64,000 nt of DNA, taken from assembly GCA_963556195.1 (NCBI GenBank), contig CAUVYP010001208.1, positions 2,728,001 to 2,792,000 of the forward strand, given 5' to 3'. Made by a program: the position numbers and the translations under genes. Under the pieces are notes generated by a model. That model saw nothing but the letters and a program-made list of their open reading frames with translations. It was not told where the DNA came from and searched no databases. Below are positions 1-9,570 of this stretch, in pieces (positions within the stretch are counted from its first letter, which is position 1; every line of letters starts with the position of its first letter). This stretch comes from Sepiola atlantica. Lineage: Eukaryota; Mollusca; Cephalopoda; Sepiida; Sepiolidae.

Positions 1-83
1 GAAGTACCAAGTTTCAGAAGTGCAGCTCTTGTACTGCCGGAGATATGTCGATACAAACTGAATACGCAAAACATCAACAAAAT
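1..83. repeat. Partial monomer at left edge
   Basis: This is the right-hand 83 bp of a monomer (from GAAGTACC to the last base before TTAG). It shows that the array continues to the left of the window. Its end carries the common CATCAAC form. Confidence 0.95.
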
Positions 84-455
84 TTAGCCCGTTTTAAAGT
101 TGATATTGCTTTTGTTTATAACTTCCACATTTATTCGAATTGTGCAACGAAACTTTGCAGATAGTCGCGGAGACACATGTCCTACTGAAGTACCAAGTTT
201 CAGAAGTGCAGCTCTTGTACTGCCGGAGATATGTCGATACAAACTGAATACGCAAAACATCAACAAAATTTAGCGCGTTTTAAAGTTGATATCGCTTTTG
301 TTTATAACTTCCACATTTATTCGAATTGTGCAACGAAACTTTGCACAGATTAGCGGAGTCACATGTTCTACTGAAGTACCAAGTTTCAGAAGTGCAGCTC
401 TTGTACTGCCGGAGATATGTCGATACAAACTGAATACGCAAACTATCAACAAAAT

Positions 456-641
456 TTAGTGCGATTTAAAGTTGATATCGCTTTTGTTTATAACTTCACC
501 ATTCTTTAGAATTGTGCAACGAAACTTTGCAGAGATAAGCGGAGTCACATGCTCTACTGAAGTACCAAGTTTCAGAAGTGCAGCTCTTTTACTGCCGGAG
601 ATATGTCGATACAAACTGAATACGCAAAACATCGACAAAAT
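456..641. repeat. F class monomer, most divergent class (first of 27)
   Basis: Compared with the consensus, this copy has TGCGATTT at the left end. It has CACCATTCTTTAG in place of CCACATTTATTCG, so the ATTCGAAT palindrome is lost. It also has CAGAGATAAGCGG in the variable window, CATGCTCT, and CTCTTTTACTG. F monomers start at 456, 2131, 3061, 5665, 9943, 13105, 14407, 16267, 19057, 20545, 23707, 25009, 27427, 31147, 32821, 36541, 43235, 44909, 47141, 48443, 50117, 50861, 52906, 55882, 57370, 61647 and 62391. In 24 of the 27 the left neighbour ends in the rare CAAACTATCAAC tag, and the right neighbour is usually S class. The three form a recurring cassette. Copies at 23707, 43235 and 52906 have the common CTTGTACTG in the right half, which suggests local conversion. 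Confidence 0.92.
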
Positions 642-1013
642 TTAGCGCGTTTTAAAGTTGATATCGCTTTTGTTTATAACTTCCACATTTATTCGAATTG
701 TGCAACGAAACTTTGCACAGATTAGCGGAGTCACATTTTCTACTGAAGTACTAAGTTTCAGAAGTGCAGCTCTTGTACTGCCGGAGATATGTCGATACAA
801 ACTAAATACGCAAAACATCGACAAAATTTAGCGCGTTTTAAAGTTGATATCGCTTTTGTTTATAACTTCCACATTTATTCGAATTGTGCAACGAAACTTT
901 GCACAGATTAGCGGAGTCACATTTTCTACTGAAGTACCAAGTTTCAGAAGTGCAGCTCTTTTACTGCCGGAGATATGTCGATACAAACTGAATACGCAAA
1001 ACATCAACAAAAT

Positions 1014-1199
1014 TTAGCGCGTTTTAAAGTTGATATCGCTTTTGTTTATAACTTCCACATTTATTCGAATTGTGCAACGAAACTTTGCAGACAGTCGCGG
1101 ATAGGCCTTATCTACTGAAGTACCAAGTTTCAGAAGTGCAGCTCTTGTACTGCCGGAGATATGTCGATACAAACTGAATACGCAAAACATCAACAAAAT
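1014..1199. repeat. DKAY class monomer with StuI site (first of 42)
   Basis: The variable window reads CAGACAGTCGCGGATAGG followed by CCTTATCT, which puts AGGCCT (StuI) at 1103-1108. Forty-two monomers carry this form. Their starts include 3619, 4921, 6223, 7339, 8083, 9199, 10501, 11617, 12733, 15895, 16825, 17197, 18313, 19615, 21103, 21475, 22405, 22777, 24265, 25939, 27985, 29659, 31705, 33379, 35425, 37099, 39145, 43793, 45467, 47699, 49001, 51419, 53464, 54766 and 62949. The EKAY subtype (CCTTTTCT) starts at 1758, 35052, 38586, 41004, 41746 and 57741. A StuI digest would therefore report the higher-order spacing. Confidence 0.92.
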
Positions 1200-1943
1200 T
1201 TAGCGCGTTTTAAAGTTGATATCGCTTTTGTTTATAACTTCCACATTTATTCGAATTGTGAAACGAAACTTTGCACAGATTAGCGGAGTCACATTTTCTA
1301 CTGAAGTACCAAGTTTCAGAAGTGCAGCTCTTGTACTGCCGGAGATATGTCGATACAAACTGAATACGCAAAACATCAACAAAATTTAGCCCGTTTTAAA
1401 GTTGATATCGCTTTTGTTTATAACTTCCACATTTATTCGAATTGTGCAACGAAACTTTGCAGACAGTCGCGGAAACACATGTTCTACTGAAGTACCAAGT
1501 TTCAGAAGTGCAGCTCTTGTACTGCCGGAGATATGTCGATACGAACTGAATACGCAAAACATCAACAAAATTTAGCGCGTTTTAAAGTTGATATCGCTTT
1601 TGTTTATAACTTCCACATTTATTCGAATTGTGCAACGAAACTTTGCACAGATTAGCGGAGTCACATGTTCTACTGAAGTACCAAGTTTCAGAAGTGCAGC
1701 TCTTGTACTGCCGGAGATATGTCGATACAAACTGAATACGCAAAACATCAACAAAATTTAGCGCGTTTTAAAGTTGATATCGCTTTTGTTTATAACTTCC
1801 ACATTTATTCGAATTGTGCAACGAAACTTTGCAGACAGTCGCGGATAGGCCTTTTCTACTGAAGTACCAAGTTTCAGAAGTGCAGCTCTTGTACTGCCGG
1901 AGATATGTCGATACAAACTGAATACGCAAAACATCAACAAAAT

Positions 1944-2130
1944 TTAGCGCGTTTTAAAGTTGATATCGCTTTTGTTTATAACTTCCACATTTATTCGAAT
2001 TGTGCAACGAAACTTTGCACAGATTAGCGGATTCACATTTTACTACTGAAGTACCAAGTTTCAGAAGTGCAGCTCTTGTACTGCCGGAGATATGTCGATA
2101 CAAACTGAATACGCAAAACATCAACAAAAT
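1944..2130. repeat. 187-bp monomer (one-base insertion)
   Basis: The variable window reads GGATTCACATTTTACTACTG: one extra base compared with CATTTTCTACTG, plus a G to T change. The insertion shifts monomer phase by +1 and breaks the minus-strand frame. It follows an EKAY monomer at 1758, the same neighbour as the other three 187-bp copies. Confidence 0.92.
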
Positions 2131-2688
2131 TTAGTGCGATTTAAAGTTGATATCGCTTTTGTTTATAACTTCACCATTCTTTAGAATTGTGCAACGAAAC
2201 TTTGCAGAGATAAGCGGAGTCACATGCTCTACTGAAGTACCAAGTTTCAGAAGTGCAGCTCTTTTACTGCCGGAGATATGTCGATACAAACTGAATACGC
2301 AAAACATCGACAAAATTTAGCGCGTTTTAAAGTTGATATCGCTTTTGTTTATAACTTCCACATTTATTCGAATTGTGCAACGAAACTTTGCACAGATTAG
2401 CGGAGTCACATTTTCTACTGAAGTACTAAGTTTCAGAAATGCAGCTCTTGTACTGCCGGAGATATGTCGATACAAACTGAATACGAAAAACATCAACAAA
2501 ATTTAGCGCGTTTTAAAGTTGATATCGCTTTTGTTTATAACTTCCACATTTATTCGAATTGTGCAACGAAACTTTGCACAGATTAGCGGAGTCACATTTT
2601 CTACTGAAGTACCAAGTTTCAGAAGTGCAGCTCTTGTACTGCCGGAGATATGTCGATACAAACTGAATACGCAAAACATCAACAAAAT

Positions 2689-4548
2689 TTAGCCCGTTTT
2701 AAAGTTGATATCGCTTTTGTTTATAACTTCCACATTTATTCGAATTGTGCAACAAAACTTTGCAGACAGTCGCGGAGACACATGTCCTACTGAAGTACCA
2801 AGTTTCAGAAGTGCAGCTCTTGTACTGCCGGAGATATGTCGATACAAACTGAATACGCAAAACATCAACAAAATTTAGCGCGTTTTAAAGTTGATATCGC
2901 TTTTGTTTATAACTTCCACATTTATTCGAATTGTGCAACGAAACTTTGCACAGATTAGCGGAGTCACATGTTCTACTGAAGTACCAAGTTTCAGAAGTGC
3001 AGCTCTTGTGCTGCCGGAGATATGTCGATACAAACTGAATACGCAAACTATCAACAAAATTTAGTGCGATTTAAAGTTGATATCGCTTTTGTTTATAACT
3101 TCACCATTCTTTAGAATTGTGCAACGAAACTTTGCAGAGATAAGCGGAGTCACATGCTCTACTGAAGTACCAAGTTTCAGAAGTGCAGCTCTTTTACTGC
3201 CGGAGATATGTCGATACAAACTGAATACGCGAAACATCGACAAAATTTAGCGCGTTTTAAAGTTGATATCGCTTTTGTTTATAACTTCCACATTTATTCG
3301 AATTGTGCAACGAAACTTTGCACAGATTAGCGGAGTCACATTTTCTACTGAAGTACTAAGTTTCAGAAGTGCAGCTCTTGTACTGCCGGAGATATGTCGA
3401 TACAAACTAAATACGCAAAACATCGACAAAATTTAGCGCGTTTTAAAGTTGATATCGCTTTTGTTTATAACTTCCACAATTATTCGAATTGTGCAACGAA
3501 ACTTTGCACAGATTAGCGGAGTCACATTTTCTACTGAAGTACCAAGTTTCAGAAGTGCAGCTCTTGTACTGCCGGAGATATGTCGATACAAACTGAATAC
3601 GCAAAACATCAACAAAATTTAGCGCGTTTTAAAGTTGATATCGCTTTTGTTTATAACTTCCACATTTATTCGAATTGTGCAACGAAACTTTGCAGACAGT
3701 CGCGGATAGGCCTTATCTACTGAAGTACCAAGTTTCAGAAGTGCAGCTTTTGTACTGCCGGAGATATGTCGATACCAACTGAATACGCAAAACATCAACA
3801 AAATTTAGCGCGTTTTAAAGTTGATATCGCTTTTGTTTATAACTTCCACATTTATTCGAATTGTGCAACGAAACTTTGCACAGATTAGCGGAGTCACATT
3901 TTCTACTGAAGTACCAAGTTTCAGAAGTGCAGCTCTTGTACTGCCGAGGATATGTCGATACAAACTGAATACGCAAAACATCAACAAAATTTAGCCCGTT
4001 TTAAAGTTGATATCGCTTTTGTTTATAACTTCCACATTTATTCGAATTGTGCAACGAAACTTTGCAGACAGTCGCGGAGGCACATTTTCTACTGAAGTAC
4101 CAAGTTTCAGAAGTGCAGCTCTTGTACTGCCGGAGATATGTCGATACAAACTGAATACGCAAAACATCAACAAAATTTAGCGCGTTTTAAAGTTGATATC
4201 GCTTTTGTTTATAACTTCCACATTTATTCGAATTGTGCAACGAAACTTTGCACAGATAAGCGGAGTCACATGCTCTACTGAAGTACCAAGTTTCAGAAGT
4301 GCAGCTCTTTTACTGCCGGAGATATGTCGATACAAACTGAATACGCAAAACATCGACAAAATTTAGCGCGTTTTAAAGTTGATATCGCTTTTGTTTATAA
4401 CTTCCACATTTATTCGAATTGTGCAACGAAACTTTGCACAGATTAGCGGAGTCACATTTTCTACTGAAGTACTAAGTTTCAGAAGTGCAGCTCTTGTACT
4501 GCCGGAGATATGTCGATACAAACTGAATACGCAAAACATCGACAAAAT
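2689..4548. repeat. Block A copy 1 (10 monomers)
   Basis: The ordered classes are GHVS, EHV(ACTATC), F, S, ENV with CACAATTATTCG, DKAY, ENV with CTGCCGAGG, ENVPP, EHV with CTTTTACTG, and S. The same ten occur in the same order at 5293-7152 (offset 2604 bp, 14 monomers) and 9571-11430 (a further 4278 bp, 23 monomers). Rare shared markers (GCGAAACATCGAC in F, CACAATTATTC, GATACCAAC, CCGAGG, GCAACAAAAC) tie copies 1 and 2 together closely. Confidence 0.92.
2875..3432. repeat. Example of the recurring three-monomer cassette EHV(ACTATC)-F-S
   Basis: Three consecutive monomers recur as a unit throughout the array. The first is an EHV copy ending in CAAACTATCAAC. The second is the F copy. The third is an S copy with ACTAAGTTTC. 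The same order is seen at 270-827, 5479-6036, 9757-10314, 14221-14778, 24823-25380, 27241-27798, 32635-33192, 43049-43606 and 55696-56253, among others. The linkage shows that blocks larger than one monomer are being copied. Confidence 0.9.
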
Positions 4549-5159
4549 TTAGCGCGTTTTAAAGTTGATATCGCTTTTGTTTATAACTTCCACATTTATT
4601 CGAATTGTGCAACGAAACTTTGCACAGATTAGCGGAGTCACATTTTCTACTGAAGTACTAAGTTTCAGAAATGCAGCTCTTGTACTGCCGGAGATATGTC
4701 GATACAAACTGAATACGCAAAACATCGACAAAATTTAGCGCGTTTTAAAGTTGATATCGCTTTTGTTTATAACTTCCACATTTATTCGAATTGTGCAACG
4801 AAACTTTGCACAGATTAGCGGAGTCACATTTTCTACTGAAGTACCAAGTTTCAGAAGTGCAGCTCTTGTACTGCCGGAGATATGTCGATACAAACTGAAT
4901 ACGCAAAACATCAACAAAATTTAGCGCGTTTTAAAGTTGATATCGCTTTTGTTTATAACTTCCACATTTATTCGAATTGTGCTACGAAACTTTGCAGACA
5001 GTCGCGGATAGGCCTTATCTACTGAAGTACCAAGTTTCAGAAGTGCAGCTCTTGTACTGCCGGAGATATGTCGATACAAACTGAATACGAAAAACATCAA
5101 CAAAATTTAGCGCGTTTTAAAGTTGATATCGCTTTTGTTTATAACTTCCACATTTATTC

Positions 5160-5176
5160 GAATTGTGCAACGAAAC
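5160..5176 (-). other. CENP-B-box-like half site (monomer positions 53-69; representative copy)
   Basis: On the minus strand this stretch reads TTTCGTTGCACAATTCG. The first half matches the mammalian CENP-B box pattern YTTCGTTGGAARCGGGA (TTTCGTTG plus the A at position 10), but the essential CGGG is ATTC, so only 10 of 17 bases agree. It occurs at the same place in nearly every monomer. Whether any protein binds here is unknown, and chance similarity is likely. Confidence 0.25.
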
Positions 5177-5184
5177 TTTGCACA
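5164..5184. other. Inverted repeat TGTGCAA-N7-TTGCACA (representative copy)
   Basis: A perfect 7-bp dyad around CGAAACT sits at monomer positions 58-78 in ENV, EHV and S copies. DKAY, EHVS, GHVS, ENVPP and F copies have GCAGA in place of GCACA, so only a 5-bp dyad (TGCAA/TTGCA) remains. It could be a small hairpin or a dimeric protein site. The sequence alone does not distinguish these from chance. Confidence 0.5.
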
Positions 5185-5292
5185 GATTAGCGGAGTCACA
5201 TTTTCTACTGAAGTACCAAGTTTCAGAAGTGCAGCTCTTGTACTGCCGGAGATATGTCGATACAAACTGAATACGCAAAACATCAACAAAAT

Positions 5293-7152
5293 TTAGCCCG
5301 TTTTAAAGTTGATATCGCTTTTGTTTATAACTTCCACATTTATTCGAATTGTGCAACAAAACTTTGCAGACAGTCGCGGAGACACATGTCCTACTGAAGT
5401 ACCAAGTTTCAGAAGTGCAGCTCTTGTACTGCCGGAGATATGTCGATACAAACTGAATACGCAAAACATCAACAAAATTTAGCGCGTTTTAAAGTTGATA
5501 TCGCTTTTGTTTATAACTTCCACATTTATTCGAATTGTGCAACGAAACTTTGCACAGATTAGCGGAGTCACATGTTCTACTGAAGTACCAAGTTTCAGAA
5601 GTGCAGCTCTTGTACTGCCGGAGATATGTCGATACAAACTGAATACGCAAACTATCAACAAAATTTAGTGCGATTTAAAGTTGATATCGCTTTTGTTTAT
5701 AACTTCACCATTCTTTAGAATTGTGCAACGAAACTTTGCAGAGATAAGCGGAGTCACATGCTCTACTGAAGTACCAAGTTTCAGAAGTGCAGCTCTTTTA
5801 CTGCCGGAGATATGTCGATACAAACTGAATACGCGAAACATCGACAAAATTTAGCGCGTTTTAAAGTTGATATCGCTTTTGTTTATAACTTCCACATTTA
5901 TTCGAATTGTGCAACGAAACTTTGCACAGATTAGCGGAGTCACATTTTCTACTGAAGTACTAAGTTTCAGAAGTGCAGCTCTTGTACTGCCGGAGATATG
6001 TCGATACAAACTAAATACGCAAAACATCGACAAAATTTAGCGCGTTTTAAAGTTGATATCGCTTTTGTTTATAACTTCCACAATTATTCGAATTGTGCAA
6101 CGAAACTTTGCACAGATTAGCGGAGTCACATTTTCTACTGAAGTACCAAGTTTCAGAAGTGCAGCTCTTGTACTGCCGGAGATATGTCGATACAAACTGA
6201 ATACGCAAAACATCAACAAAATTTCGCGCGTTTTAAAGTTGATATCGCTTTTGTTTATAACTTCCACATTTATTCGAATTGTGCAACGAAACTTTGCAGA
6301 CAGTCGCGGATAGGCCTTATCTACTGAAGTACCAAGTTTCAGAAGTGCAGCTTTTGTACTGCCGGAGATATGTCGATACCAACTGAATACGCAAAACATC
6401 AACAAAATTTAGCGCGTTTTAAAGTTGATATCGCTTTTGTTTATAACTTCCACATTTATTCGAATTGTGCAACGAAACTTTGCACAGATTAGCGGAGTCA
6501 CATTTTCTACTGAAGTACCAAGTTTCAGAAGTGCAGCTCTTGTACTGCCGAGGATATGTCGATACAAACTGAATACGCAAAACATCAACAAAATTTAGCC
6601 CGTTTTAAAGTTGATATCGCTTTTGTTTATAACTTCCACATTTATTCGAATTGTGCAACGAAACTTTGCAGACAGTCGCGGAGGCACATTTTCTACTGAA
6701 GTACCAAGTTTCAGAAGTGCAGCTCTTGTACTGCCGGAGATATGTCGATACAAACTGAATACGCAAAACATCAACAAAATTTAGCGCGTTTTAAAGTTGA
6801 TATCGCTTTTGTTTATAACTTCCACATTTATTCGAATTGTGCAACGAAACTTTGCACAGATTAGCGGAGTCACATGCTCTACTGAAGTACCAAGTTTCAG
6901 AAGTGCAGCTCTTTTACTGCCGGAGATATGTCGATACAAACTGAATACGCAAAACATCGACAAAATTTAGCGCGTTTTAAAGTTGATATCGCTTTTGTTT
7001 ATAACTTCCACATTTATTCGAATTGTGCAACGAAACTTTGCACAGATTAGCGGAGTCACATTTTCTACTGAAGTACTAAGTTTCAGAAGTGCAGCTCTTG
7101 TACTGCCGGAGATATGTCGATACAAACTGAATACGCAAAACATCGACAAAAT
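5293..7152. repeat. Block A copy 2 (10 monomers)
   Basis: This is a near-identical copy of 2689-4548, exactly 2604 bp downstream. Differences I can see include CTTGTACTG for CTTGTGCTG in the second monomer, CAGATTAG for CAGATAAG in the ninth, and TTCG for TTAG at 6223-6226. The last change removes the usual minus-strand stop and joins two 60-codon frames into 122 codons. Confidence 0.92.
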
Positions 7153-7524
7153 TTAGCGCGTTTTAAAGTTGATATCGCTTTTGTTTATAACTTCCACATT
7201 TATTCGAATTGTGCAACGAAACTTTGCACAGATTAGCGGAGTCACATTTTCTACTGAAGTACCAAGTTTCAGAAGTGCAGCTCTTGTACTGCCGGAGATA
7301 TGTCGATACAAACTGAATACGCAAAACATCAACAAAATTTAGCGCGTTTTAAAGTTGATATCGCTTTTGTTTATAACTTCCACATTTATTCGAATTGTGC
7401 AACGAAACTTTGCAGACAGTCGCGGATAGGCCTTATCTACTGAAGTACCAAGTTTCAGAAGTGCAGCTCTTGTACTGCCGGAGATATGTCGATACAAACT
7501 GAATACGCAAAACATCAACAAAAT
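6781..7524. repeat. Tandem four-monomer duplication, left copy
   Basis: The order EHV (with CTTTTACTG), S, ENV, DKAY occupies 744 bp and is immediately repeated at 7525-8268. The right copy differs at its end by GTCAATAC instead of GTCGATAC. This is a short tandem duplication on top of the longer blocks. Confidence 0.88.
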
Positions 7525-9384
7525 TTAGCGCGTTTTAAAGTTGATATCGCTTTTGTTTATAACTTCCACATTTATTCGAATTGTGCAACGAAACTTTGCA
7601 CAGATTAGCGGAGTCACATGCTCTACTGAAGTACCAAGTTTCAGAAGTGCAGCTCTTTTACTGCCGGAGATATGTCGATACAAACTGAATACGCAAAACA
7701 TCGACAAAATTTAGCGCGTTTTAAAGTTGATATCGCTTTTGTTTATAACTTCCACATTTATTCGAATTGTGCAACGAAACTTTGCACAGATTAGCGGAGT
7801 CACATTTTCTACTGAAGTACTAAGTTTCAGAAGTGCAGCTCTTGTACTGCCGGAGATATGTCGATACAAACTGAATACGCAAAACATCGACAAAATTTAG
7901 CGCGTTTTAAAGTTGATATCGCTTTTGTTTATAACTTCCACATTTATTCGAATTGTGCAACGAAACTTTGCACAGATTAGCGGAGTCACATTTTCTACTG
8001 AAGTACCAAGTTTCAGAAGTGCAGCTCTTGTACTGCCGGAGATATGTCGATACAAACTGAATACGCAAAACATCAACAAAATTTAGCGCGTTTTAAAGTT
8101 GATATCGCTTTTGTTTATAACTTCCACATTTATTCGAATTGTGCAACGAAACTTTGCAGACAGTCGCGGATAGGCCTTATCTACTGAAGTACCAAGTTTC
8201 AGAAGTGCAGCTCTTGTACTGCCGGAGATATGTCAATACAAACTGAATACGCAAAACATCGACAAAATTTAGCGCGTTTTAAAGTTGATATCGCTTTTGT
8301 TTATAACTGCCACATTTATTCGAATTGTGCAACGAAACTTTGCACAGATTAGCGGAGTCACATTTTCTACTGAAGTACCAAGTTTCAGAAGTGCAGCTCT
8401 TGTACTGCCGGAGATATGTCGATACTAACTGAATACGCAAAACATCAACAAAATTTAGCCCGTTTTGAAGTTGATATCGCTTTTGTTTATAACTTCCACA
8501 TTTATTCGAATTGTGCAACGAAACTTTGCAGACAGTCGCGGAGACACATGTTCTACTGAAGTACCAAGTTTCAGAAGTGCAGCTCTTGTACTGCCGGAGA
8601 TATGTCGATACAAACTGAATACGCAAAAGATCAACAAAATTTAGCGCGTTTTAAAGTTGATATCGCTTTTGTTTATAACTTCCACATTTAATCGAATTGT
8701 GCAACGAAACTTTGCACAGATAAGCGAAGTCACATTTTCTACTGAAGTACTAAGTTTCAGAAGTGCAGCTCTTGTACTGCCGGAGATATGTCGATACAAA
8801 CTGAATACGCAAAACATCGACAAAATTTAGCGCGTTTTAAAGTTGATATCGCTTTTGTTTATAACTTCCACATTTATTCGAATTGTGCAACGAAACTTTG
8901 CACAGATTAGCGGAGTCACATGTTCTACTGAAGTACCAAGTTTCAGAAGTGCAGCTCTTGTACTGCCGGAAATATGTCGATACAAACTGAATACGCAAAA
9001 CATCAACAAAATTTAGCGCGTTTTAAAGTTGATATCGCTTTTGTTTATAACTTCCACATTTATTCGAATTGTGCAACGAAACTTTGCACAGATTAGCGGA
9101 GTCACATTTTCTACTGAAGTACCAAGTTTCAGAAGTGCAGCTCGTGTACTGCCGGAGATATGTCGATACAAACTGAATACGCAAAACATCAACAAAATTT
9201 AGCGCGTTTTAAAGTTGATATCGCTTTTGTTTATAACTTCCACATTTATTCGAATTGTGCTACGAAACTTTGCAGACAGTCGCGGATAGGCCTTATCTAC
9301 TGAAGTACCAAGTTTCAGAAGTGCAGCTCTTGTACTGCCGGATATATGTCGATACAAACTGAATACGAAAAACATCAACAAAAT
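7525..9384. repeat. Block B copy 1 (10 monomers)
   Basis: The order is EHV(CTTTTACTG), S, ENV, DKAY(GTCAATAC), ENV, EHVS with AAAGATCAAC, S, EHV with GGAAATATG, ENV with CTCGTGTAC, and DKAY with GTGCTACG. It recurs 3534 bp (19 monomers) downstream at 11059-12918. The shared rare markers AAAGATCAAC, CTCGTGTAC and GTGCTACG make common descent clear. Confidence 0.92.
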
Positions 9385-9570
9385 TTAGCGCGTTTTAAAG
9401 TTGATATCGCTTTTGTTTATAACTTCCACATTTATTCGAATTGTGCAACGAAACTTTGCACAGATTAGCGGAGTCACATTTTCTACTGAAGTACCAAGTT
9501 TCAGAAGTGCAGCTCTTGTACTGCCGGAGATATGTCGATACAAACTGAATACGCAAAACATCAACAAAAG

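Larger units (their letters stand above)
5107..5292. repeat. Reference monomer, ENV class (consensus-like)
   Basis: This copy serves as the coordinate reference, with position 1 at the first T of TTAG. Landmarks are GATATC at 19-24, the palindrome ATTCGAAT at 50-57, and an inverted repeat TGTGCAA (58-64) / TTGCACA (72-78) around a 7-nt loop. The class-variable window is 77-98. GTACC is at 107-111, CCGG at 140-143, and the A-rich end CAAAACATCAACAAAAT at 170-186. Read on the minus strand, TTG TTG ATG near position 180 opens a 60-codon frame that ends at the TAA complementary to positions 1-3. I regard that frame as incidental. Many copies in the array are identical or nearly identical to this one. 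Confidence 0.9.

Noticed and set aside
5123..5136. Near-palindrome around GATATC (AAAGTTGATATCGCTTT) as a possible operator
   Set aside because: Apart from the central GATATC the arms are out of register by one base. Nothing ties it to regulation.
5156..5166. RNA polymerase III B box or tRNA-like TTCGAAT at monomer positions 50-57, suggesting a SINE origin
   Set aside because: Only the TTCGAA core agrees with GGTTCGANTCC. No A box at suitable spacing and no cloverleaf could be found.
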